A stretch of 64,000 nucleotides of DNA, taken from NCBI GenBank assembly GCA_018398585.1, contig JAGTTD010000001.1:8682501-8746500 (forward strand), written 5' to 3'. This DNA comes from Simmondsia chinensis (taxonomy: Eukaryota > Streptophyta > Magnoliopsida > Caryophyllales > Simmondsiaceae). How positions within the stretch are numbered: position 1 is the stretch's first letter; every line of letters starts with the position of its first letter. This document shows positions 54,882 to 64,000 of the stretch, one piece after another. The position numbers and the translations under genes were made by a program. Under the pieces are notes generated by a model, which was not told where the DNA came from, made no database searches, and worked only from the letters and a program-made list of their open reading frames with translations.

Positions 54882-55484
54882 TCAAAGGAAAGAATTGTCT
54901 TTATAGAATTGACGAACAGAGATTAAATTAGTGGAAAGACCAGGAACATAGAAGACGTTATGCAAATTAAAATGACCAACAGGTGTAATAAGAGAACCAG
55001 ATCCAATCCCATCAATCGATAAACTAGCGCCATTACCAACTAATATTTTATCATAACCATGATAACGATGAAGAGATGTTAACAAACTGGGGTTATTAGT
55101 CATATGAGACGATGCACCACTATCCATTATCCAGGGAAAATCAACTTTAGGAGTAGAATGAGCAGTAAGAGATTGAAAAATAGTTTGAGGAGACGCAAAC
55201 CTTGAATAGAAAGTAGATCCAGTGGCATAAGTATTAATTGCAGGATGAAAAAGAGGTTGATATAACATATGCTCACCATAAATAGGAGTACCGAAGAAAG
55301 GTAGCCCGGGTTGTGAAGTAGAACCAATTATTGTGTCGGCTATTGGTGACCTCGAGGGTTGATTTTCACTTGATAATGTTAACAAACCGGTGGAAGGCGG
55401 CCGTCGGTGACAGGGGTGCGAGGGAGAGGACAGTGAGGACACGGTTGAACGGCGGCCGCCGTCGCGACAAGGAGGCGGTCGCAA
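54882..55484 (-). pseudogene. copia C protease region with GC-rich leader, no gag
   Basis: The minus frame holds the protease motif PWIMDSGASSHMTNN and FYVPGLSTNLISVRQF. Upstream there is only a Pro/Arg-rich GC-rich stretch back to 55484, and the primer-binding site TGGTATCAGAGC (55750-55739) lies 255 bp further. The gag coding region with its CCHC knuckle, about 1 kb in related elements, is missing. Confidence 0.78.
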
Positions 55485-55750
55485 CGCAAGGACGGGGGTG
55501 GCGACACAGTTGAGAGCGCGAGAACAGTGACGACAGGTGTTCGCACGTGAGGACAGGGGTGAGGGTTCTCGGCGGTGCGACCAGAAGTGCGAGGATTAGG
55601 GTTAGGGTGGCGGCGGTCCGCTGGGGGAGGGGTGGCGGCGTGACAGGTTTAGGGTTTTCGAACCCTTTTTTTTTTTTTTGAAGGAATTAAAATTGAAAAC
55701 GAAGGCTAGAGTTTGCCTTTACGAGAGGGCTCGGGAGAGCTCTGATACCA

Positions 55751-55889
55751 TAAAAGAATGAGAAGCGCACATTATGCTGTGGCCCTCTCGTATATTTATA
55801 GAACAGTAATGGGCTTTACATCATATACAAGGCAGGACCATTGGGCTCAGATATATACAATAATAAGTCCTATACAATATAGTCTAACA
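55751..55889 (-). mobile_element. 5' LTR of copia C (139 bp)
   Basis: It matches 48723-48861 and has the minus-strand primer-binding site TGGTATCAGAGC immediately inside (55750-55739). It starts TAAAAGAATG rather than TGAAAGAATG. Confidence 0.9.
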
Positions 55890-56126
55890 TAGAGAATTAG
55901 AGAGAGATAGAAGATTGAAGAAGAAAGGAAATTATTGTTATTACTTTACTTACTTTCGTTATGTATCTATAGAAACTAATCAACCCAACAAACCTAAAAC
56001 TAATTCCACTAATAGCATAACCAACTTCAATTAATTTAAAAGCTAACTTCACTAATAACATAACCAATTCATTCCTAATTTGAATTCTTAGTACCAAAAA
56101 TGTCACATATTAGTTGTATCAAGTAT

Positions 56127-59100
56127 CTTATTCACTTGTACTAATATCTAGATAATGGTATACACTTTACTAGGATAGTGTATTAGTCTCTTAGGGAGCA
56201 TTATGATACTATCTTAGATACCAAGGAAGAAATGGAGGGTTAAATATGTTTAGGAAACATATTATTGAGAGGAGTTCTCACTTCACTATAACTTGTTACC
56301 CCCCCTTCACATAGTAACGGGTAGATTGGTTAGCTCATCGTTGCACACACACAGAGAATGGTTAGATGGATACCATGCTTTGTTCGTTTGCTAAAATTAT
56401 TAAAATGTTCACAAGACTCAAAATATCAAGTGGGAGCAAGCTTCTAAGTGAATGCTCGGCCTTCGTTACTGTCTAGCAGTAGAGTAGGTGGGTGCAACTT
56501 CCAGAGAAGAGCGTTCATTTGTAGAATATAAGGTTAGTCCTCTTAGAGATAGACTAAAGTGCAGGAAAAATGAGTGCGGCCACGCTGACATGGATTTCCT
56601 TGTGGGCTTCTATGGATATTGAGATAGGGGTGTACACTTGATGAGGATATACATTAGCCTCCTTGAGGAACTCTATTGTATGACCTTAGAGGTTGAGGGA
56701 AGAGTGGTGTGTTAAATATGTTTAGTAATAAATTTACAAGAAAACATATTTATTGAGAAATGTTCTCACCATTCTGATATCTCAATTCAACCTCACCGGT
56801 AGGGAGTTTTGGGTAGTTCGGTTGGGTTGCCATGACATACAAATAAATGTTAGATTGTAAACTCCGAACTTTGATTGTTTGCTAAAAGCAAGAAAAGTAA
56901 TCCCTTATGTTATATGACTTGTTTACATTTTTGATTTTAGACTGATTGTTATCTTATGTATTGCGATCAATACTAGTATGTGTGTTACTTGTTTATTCTA
57001 TTTTGCTCGCTATGATTTAATATGTCTTAGTGCATGTGGAGCACTAGTAGATGCTCAAAGTTATCTAGTTTGCTGCTAGTATATCTACTAAGTTGAAAAG
57101 AATGTAAGGAACGTTAAACTAGACTAATGAGTTAGTCAGATGCAACATTCAGACATTAGATGTCAAATGTGTTCTAGTATTAGATACTTGACCTGTCAAC
57201 TATAGTAGAGACAATCAAATATTTGATAGAAGTGTTTGATTAGAGAACTAGTAGCATGAGAATAACTTATGAGAAAAATGATAGACACTAGATTGTGTTA
57301 AGAAAATTCAATTCAAGAGTGTGTCATATGATGATGGCTTATTCAGTGGAACTAGAGTTCTTGATGCAAATACTGATAGCCAATCTCAACAGGATGATTC
57401 TGACTTGCCTGTCAAGGTCTTTCTATTGGTTTAGCCTGGATACATTGAGTAATAGATATTGCTCATTATTTGAATTGATGAAAGTACAGTTTGAAAAAAG
57501 GTGTCACGAGAACTAAGGGAAAAGTCCACTTAGTATAAGCATCTATCTCAAAAATTAGGTACCTAAAGAGGATAAAGTAAAAATGAGTAAAAATAGTTTT
57601 ATTTCTTTTATAATAGCAGTGGATTTTTAAAAGAACTGCTTAGGTACTGAAAGCCAACATGGCAGGGTATTTGATATCGCGTCTCCTCTAGTTGTGAGTA
57701 GTAGGTAGTTCACTAGTGTTCTAGTGAATGGATTTTTAGTAAAGGTATCAACAGATAGTAGTTTAAGTCATGGAGTTTAGTTTTGTATTTGAGTAACTAT
57801 CTTAATCTACCAATTTCCTTAGAAATTCTATTTCTATTTACTATTTGTTTCAAAATAGTCTTTCAGTTATTTTTCTGAAAAATAGATTGATAGGTAAGTA
57901 AATAAAGTGTTTATTACAAAGGGTACATTGGTGGATGGTTGACTTATTTTAATCATAACTATGTTATTGGAAATTTACTTGTCTAATACAAGCTAAGCTG
58001 TGCAATCATGTAAAAGAAGAATTTCCTGAAATCCATGTAGTTTTTTAGTGGCACTTGATCTTAAGTCACACTAAACTAGTATGAATACAAATTGGTTTGA
58101 TTTATCTTATGGGATCATTAAGTACTAAAATAATAACCGGTATGTGAATCATGTTTGAATTAATGGTGACTAAAAGAGCCTTTAAGGGTAAAGACAATAG
58201 AGCCATTAAGCTACTAGAACTTGCTCATAAAATGTTTATAGGCTATTAAAAGTTTAAGTGAGTAGAAGCGAATATTATTTCATAAAGTGTTTGTAAATAA
58301 CTATTTAATTAGTTGATATATGGATATACCTATGAAGACCGAAGTCTTGAATCCTTTAAAAGTTCAAAGAATTAAAGACTAAAGTTGGGATCAGTTAGGT
58401 AGTTATACCAAGTCACTTTGATTAGATTAAAGTGGTGATTTCAGAAGTTATTCTTAGTTTTCCTTATTATAAAAAGCCGTAAAAAGGATTAATAATATGT
58501 TATTGAATATGGTTAAATTCATATGAAGAGTCTCATCTACATTTCAAAAGATTTGTTATATAAGAGATTTTAAAAAGTGTTCTAAAAATACAGCAGATAG
58601 ATTATGCAGGAATGACAATATGAGATATTGTGCATCTACAGCTTGATACAGCTTATAGTGTAGATGTATTAGATATATTTTCAACTAGGTTATTGTCACA
58701 CAAAAAAATACATGAGAGCTTTGGTGTAGGGGGAGGATGGTCAGTCACCTGAAGGATTCATGTCTTCAATCGTAATGGTAAAGCATGTTGATAAATCTAA
58801 TCCTTTAGACTACAATGAAACTCTTAAATATACAGATTCAGACCAATTAGTCAGGGCAATAAAAGTTAAGTTAAAATAATTGCATTTTAACTGAGTCTGG
58901 AAACTTGTAGAGGCATCGAAAGACATTAATTCCATTAGACTGAATCTGAATGTATCTACAAGAACAAAAGAGTTGTGTTGACGAGAAGATTAATACCTTC
59001 TAGGCTAGATTGATGACAGTGGGTTATACACCCTATAGGAAGGAATTGTCTTTAATGAAACCTTTTAGCCAGATGTTATGCTTAAGTCCATAAGGATGCT

Positions 59101-59878
59101 CTTATCCATTGTATTTCATATGATGAGATACGTAAGATGGAATTCAAGACGGCATTTTCTGAATAGTCATCTTAAAGAAGTTATGTATATGATACAACCA
59201 GACAAATTTGTTGTTAAGGGTCGGGAGCATATAGTATGCAAACTAAGGAAGTCTATTTGTAGACTTAAATAAGCATCTTCTTCAGTGAATAGTATATTCT
59301 ATGATGGTTGTCAAGTCCTAGAGATTTGAATCAATGGTTAGTAAATCATGAGAGTATGTGTGACATGGCTAGAAAGTAATGACTTTCTGAGTATTGTATA
59401 TAGATGATATTCTACTCATTAAGAATGGTGTAGAATTGTCATGAGCTGTTAAGGATTACTTGTCCAATTATTTTAAAATGAAAGAACTAAAATGTGCACA
59501 CTATGTTCTTAAAATCAACCTTTTGCGAGATTCAAAGAAAGGAGGTTGAGTTTATTATCAGTTGTTTGTTTTAAAAGAGAATTCGGACGTTTGACGTCAA
59601 AAATCCGTGTTTACCCTTATAGTGGGAGTCATTGGATGGTGAAGAATGAAGCGGTCTTGAATTGCTTACTTCACTATAGAAGTCGAGCATTTGACAGTTA
59701 TGAAGTTGTTGAGTAGACTAGTTAACCCAGAAGATTCTTAAAAGATAAAAGCATATGAGCAAAAGAATGAGACAGTGACATATCAATATTAGTTAAAGTT
59801 TATTGTCAAAGAGTTAATAGATCCCTAGGGGATAATTATGTAATGCGAGGCTAATTGGGTTTAGGACAAGTACAAGAT
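56127..59878 (+). mobile_element. copia A interior with decayed pol
   Basis: It continues the leader after the AGTAT duplication. 56420-56780 repeats the arrangement of 46955-47140 plus 56127-56300. From about 57100 on, pol is heavily decayed. Stops and frameshifts are everywhere; only the reverse transcriptase is clearly recognised (next entry). The end reads GACAAGTACAAGAT before the LTR. Confidence 0.65.
58880..59470 (+). pseudogene. copia A reverse transcriptase relic
   Basis: The frame 59078-59272 reads HFLNSHLKEVMYMIQPDKFV and GREHIVCKLRKSICRLK, matching the AFLNG-LEEEVYM-QPEGF...KLKKSLYGLKQ stretch of copia RT. About 120 bp on, YIDDILLIKNG at about 59397-59430 is the YVDD catalytic box. 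Neighbouring segments are out of frame. It belongs to a different copia lineage from copia C. Confidence 0.72.
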
Positions 59879-61270
59879 TGTTGGAATCGGTATCCTGAAA
59901 AACCCAATTGGTTAGTATTAAATATTAAATAAATAAAATTCTTTCTATTTATTTATTATCTGATTATATTATACAAGTCAAACATGCGTGTGATTGTTTT
60001 CTTAAACGTTCTATGAGATGGACGTAATCCGAGATGACATGTTGGGTTTGGTTTACGTGGTCAATGATATTGAGCCACATATAATATAATATGTTGTCAA
60101 AGTATATGTTCATAGTCGGTGATGAGTTGGGCAACTTGTCTAAAAAGACTACAATATGATACTTTAACGCCTTGTCTTGGTCATGTGAATAGGGATCAAA
60201 AGTATTATATTAATGTTGTCTATATGATTGGAATAATGAGCAGGACTACCTGAATTATTTGTTTCTTAACTATTATAAGAAATAACTAATTCTGTAAGAT
60301 GAAAACTATAAATCCAGGAAGCAGTCTGAACACGTGCATTGATTGTTCGTTGTTTTAATGTGCCAAAAGGATTAGTCAAAGTGCGTTGACTTGACTCTCA
60401 CGTGCATTGGGTAATGATATGAAGTGTGGCGGGAACAATTGTATTATGTGGAATCTATAGTCTCTAACGTGATAAAGATGTCCCCTTAGTTAATTCACAA
60501 GCATATGAACATATTCTAGAATCTTTGGCAAAATTATCCCATATGTTTGACATACAGAATTAATATGGAAATTATTTTCGTATTGTTAATTATTCGAGAA
60601 GGGCAAGTCGGGAACTAGGACGAGAGATGTGAGTAATGTAATGATAGTAGTTAAAGTTACTTTTGCTCAGGATATCCAATAGAGGGTTAATTGTCGTAAT
60701 AAAGGTTATTTGGAAAATTTTTGAGTGAATATATTTAATTCTAGAGTATAGTAAAACTTATTTTGTGAAATTGAGATTTACGAAATAGTAATCAATTGTT
60801 ATCATAAAATGATAATCAGATTTGATCCATTTGGAGGTAGAATTAGATTGTTCCTGAAGTCCCTCTGCAAGCCTCAACGTAAGCACTATTTAGAAATATT
60901 TAATAAATGAATTCATGAGATAAACTATTTATTTATGAGATAAATAAATTTTTATTTCAAACAAATATTTATGATATGAATATTTAATATGATAAATTGT
61001 ATCGTGTTTTAAACAAAACAAAAAAAAAAAGGAGAAAGAAAGTGCACTGGCATTGGGCACCTGCCCGCCGTTTAAATAAAACAAAATCGAAAAAGCGTGT
61101 CGCTGACGTCTGTGACCGCTATTCACACGAAGTGCACGCCAACACGTCTCTCCTGGATGATGTTAGCAGTGCTATATTTTTTATTTAAACGCTTTTTTTC
61201 CGTGAGTTGTATGATTGCAAAATTAAGTTTTGGAACCTGAATTTCTTCTACGATGAAAATTTTAAAATTA
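59879..61270 (+). mobile_element. 3' LTR of copia A
   Basis: It starts TGTTGGAATCGG after the polypurine-like AAGTACAAGAT. It matches the split 5' LTR until about 61260. The true end may lie further right, because the other copy is cut off by a gypsy fragment. Confidence 0.65.
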
Positions 61271-63257
61271 TTTTAGAGGTTTTCTGAATTATCATTTTGC
61301 ACAATTTTTTTGAAATATTAATTTTCAGATAGATTGAAGGAAAAATCTTAGAATTTTCCTAAGTTAAATATTTAGGGAGCTCACACTCCGGTGCTAGAAG
61401 ATGTCATTGAGAAGAAAAATTTAAGGTATTAAGAAACCTTTTTCCAATTTCAAGTCTTCAAGTTTGAATCAAGATTTACGCTTCAAGTATGTCTAAATTA
61501 CATATTTGATATTTAATTTGTTTTCCTTTATTTCGTTTATTTTACATACTATATTTATATATATTTCGTTCGATGTTTTTCGTTTGTCATATTATGAACA
61601 TATTAAAGTAAGATTTAGAACTAACTAAATAGTTTAATTACGTTAGGGCTTTAGATTTAAAATTAAGAATTTTAAATTGGTATTTTGCTCTTCTTGATAC
61701 AATCGCTGTATGTAATTTTAGTTTGTGAAATTAAAATTCCCATTCTTTGTATATTTATGCTTGGAATGTGTTGGAACGAAGATAACTTCGAAAGAGATGA
61801 AAACGAGCAAAAATGGACAACTAAGTGTGAGAAAAAGACCAACTGGGCCAATATTCAACCAAGAAAAATCTCCCCTTGGGTGCGCGGATCAATCGGCCAT
61901 GCATTTTGGCAATCGGCGGTCAAGCTTAAAATGAGCAAAAGGTTAAAGGAAGAGTATCTATGACCCAATAATATCTAATTCCATTGACAATACCACTGAG
62001 ATCACATAGATCTCTTTCAAGAGCTTCGTTTTGTTATGTAATTTGACGCATAACTCCTTATGGATTAAAAGTTACATATGTTTTAAATTACCCGCATATG
62101 TAGGCAAAATAATGCGGCTGTGCCCATATTTTTGGGGTCTTTTGGCCCTATTTTCACATCTCCTGCCTCCCCGAGCTGGTAAGAGAAACTTGATTCTCAC
62201 AAAGGTCGAATGGCAAGTGGTTGGAGTACAAGGGAATCAAAGCAAGAGTGAAGTCAACACCGATCAAGGGAGTTCATCAATCCATGAGTTTTCTTTCCCT
62301 TTTCTTTTTTGAATTACTGATTTGTAAAACTCCATAGAGGAGTAAACTTATAGTGAAGGGGTGAAAGACGGGTAGGTATACAAATCATGGATTTATGTTT
62401 TATTTGCAATAATGACCTACACACCCTTGTGGGGAGTTTTATATTTGATGTTGGTTTTCTTATTATGTGCTTGTAGGCATGCTTGGATTTTCAATTTTAT
62501 TAGCTCGTTGTCTTGTGCTTGTAGATTAGACTATAGTGCAACGGGTTCTTCACGAGTGATTAGGATTGAGGTTGTATCTAACCTTGAACACAATCTTTTA
62601 TACAAGTTAGTACTAAATCAGGAGTGATAAAGGAATTTGTTAATGATTTGAGATAATCTATGCTACACTTAGAGTGATAAGATAGGTTATGTTCTTAGAG
62701 CAGTCCCTTACCCGAAGCCCTAACTTAAATATTAATCTAGGTTTAACATGAAATTAGGTGTGATAAAGAAATTTAGTAGTGCTATTGAAATAAACCGTAT
62801 ACTGCCCATAGAGTGAATAGATAAATTATGACATTAGACTAATTTATTTTCCTAAACCCTAGTAAAGTGCTAATCTAGATGCTTGTAGCCTAACCTTTAA
62901 AAGTCATTGTCATGATAAAATATAATAATGAGATTTGATTTAGGCTTACCCTAATTCATACCTTGAACCAACTTTGATTGATTAAAACTTTAATTTACCT
63001 TATAATTCTGTTAATATAGTTATAAATCCATTCTTTCAGTAAAAATCAATTTTTAACTGCTCGATAGTCACTAAATCAAAATTGATACCAATTCCCTGTG
63101 GAAACGATACCGTATGCCTGTCACAGCTACGATTTTCTTGTACGATTGCGAGTACATAGTTTTAACACTCTTTTAAAACCACATCAATCTCCCCCTTACA
63201 CTGTACGCACATTGGTCAATGCATATTCATACATATCTTTAACAGCTTGAATATATG
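61271..63257. other. spacer, probably unrecognised LTR-element remains
   Basis: No gene is recognised. CCAATTCCCTGTGGAAACGA at about 63089 resembles text near the ends of some plant gypsy LTRs. The open frames at 61685-61963 and 62031-62312 have no domain I can name. Confidence 0.4.
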
Positions 63258-63567
63258 TGTTATGGACTTAAATAAGGGTGAGATATAGCGGGCGAGAATG
63301 ATTGGCGCGAACGTAGAGGCAAATTAGTGAACTTCGGCCCCAAGTAAAACTGGGGACAAAAACCCATACAAAAGACCCTCTTGAAGATAAAAGCCTATAA
63401 ATAGAGGCAATCATCATAGGAGGCATGCATGGAGACACCACAAAGGAAAATCTCCTTATAAAATAAAATAAAAAAACCAAAAAAGGATCGACTTGAAGCC
63501 ATTGAATCAAATCAAATTTTGAGCACAACTCTTCTCTTCATCCAGTAAATCCAATATAACCTAAACA
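63258..63567 (+). mobile_element. 5' LTR of a Tat-type gypsy element
   Basis: It starts TGTTATGGAC and ends CCTAAACA, with a TATA box CCTATAAATAGAG near 63397. The primer-binding site TTGGCACCGTCTGTGAG follows. Only one LTR is in the window. Confidence 0.72.
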
Positions 63568-63569
63568 AA

Positions 63570-63588
63570 TTGGCACCGTCTGTGAGAA
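63570..63588 (+). other. Tat-type primer-binding site
   Basis: TTGGCACCGTCTGTGAGAA differs slightly from TTGGCGCCGTCTGTGGGAA, the usual primer-binding site of plant Tat-lineage gypsy elements. Confidence 0.75.
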
Positions 63589-63603
63589 GGGAAACCTGAA
63601 GAA

Positions 63604-64000
63604 ATGGTAGATCCTTCATACATATGATCCCTAGGGGGTGTGCCAGAATACACTACCAAGTCCAACCTTGATGAGGTCCACGATGTGATAAACAACCTGT
63701 TGAGTTGGATACCCGAGCAAACTAGAGATTTCGATTTCGTTTTCTCTAAAGCCCTAGCAACCAAGGCTCCTTCAACCAGCAGGAAAAGTGAACGTGTGTG
63801 GGGAAAGACCCACAAACAGGGTGAGAAGAAAAGGAAATAGGATAAGGAAATGAGCCTGGAAACTTAGAGAACCACGTCACAATCATGCAACCATCCTCAG
63901 TAGGATCGCGATGAGATGAAGGAACGGCACATCATTGTCACCTCTAAAAAGGGGGAATAGCCTCAGGATGCCAACCACGCATTCTCCGTTAACATTATAG
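63604..64000 (+). pseudogene. Tat-type gypsy leader or gag start, broken
   Basis: The first ATG after the primer site reads MVDPSYI and then a stop at 63625. The frame 63640-63840 continues EVHDVINNLLSWIPEQTRDF and ends KKRK. The remaining sequence has more stops. I see no clear gag domain before the window ends. Confidence 0.5.

Larger units (their letters stand above)
48586..56121 (-). mobile_element. 5' LTR of gypsy B, split by copia C
   Basis: 48586-48722 and 55890-56121 together match the 372-bp LTR at 47141-47512. A GA microsatellite (48662-48691) lies in the left part. The end GTTGTATCA is followed by AGTAT, completing the target duplication. Confidence 0.85.

Noticed and set aside
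61685..61963. a small coding gene near the right end
   Set aside because: No domain, no splice context and repeat-like surroundings; likely chance.

Overview
The window is nuclear DNA from a flowering plant, most likely a eudicot. The evidence is a spliced three-repeat MYB3R gene with GT-AG introns, plastid DNA fragments embedded in nuclear repeats, and dense plant-type Ty1/copia, Ty3/gypsy, LINE, SINE and hAT-MITE elements. I cannot name the species. There is one intact host gene; nearly everything else is mobile-element DNA, much of it nested.

Layout. 1-800: end of an antisense gypsy element. 801-7058: an old antisense copia element with 0.96 kb LTRs. 7059-8112: promoter and leader of the MYB gene, with five AACGG (MSA) cores and an E2F-type site. 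8113-15784: MYB3R, 7 exons, 572 codons; intron 5 holds a hAT MITE and intron 6 holds a foldback MITE that itself carries a 5S rRNA-derived SINE. 15785-21911: intergenic DNA with small SINEs and two hAT MITEs. 21912-36800: a decayed gypsy element (G). Its 5' LTR carries a MITE and an RTE-type LINE tail, its interior carries a mosaic of plastid psaA and ycf2 DNA, and its 3' LTR is split by gypsy F (TSD TAGAT), whose own 3' LTR is split by copia E, with a hAT MITE at the end. 36803-40073: foldback repeat and an antisense RTE LINE carrying a second 5S-derived SINE. 40074-43040: an antisense L1-type LINE. 43041-61270: copia A, interrupted by a hAT element, a gypsy fragment, and a three-storey stack of gypsy B, then copia C, then a twin-primed LINE. 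61271-64000: non-coding DNA and the start of a Tat-type gypsy element.

The most notable system is a LINE/SINE partnership. Two SINE copies, each with perfect 15-16 bp target duplications, have a nearly complete 5S rRNA-like head fused to a tail that matches the 3' end of an RTE-clade LINE also present here, with the same TTG-repeat end. The second copy lies inside the reverse transcriptase of another RTE LINE relic. Also of note are the MSA/E2F site cluster upstream of a MYB3R gene (possible autoregulation), and a textbook 5'-inverted LINE with a 14 bp duplication in the last codons of a copia pol gene. All domain calls come from reading the translations; no search was run.
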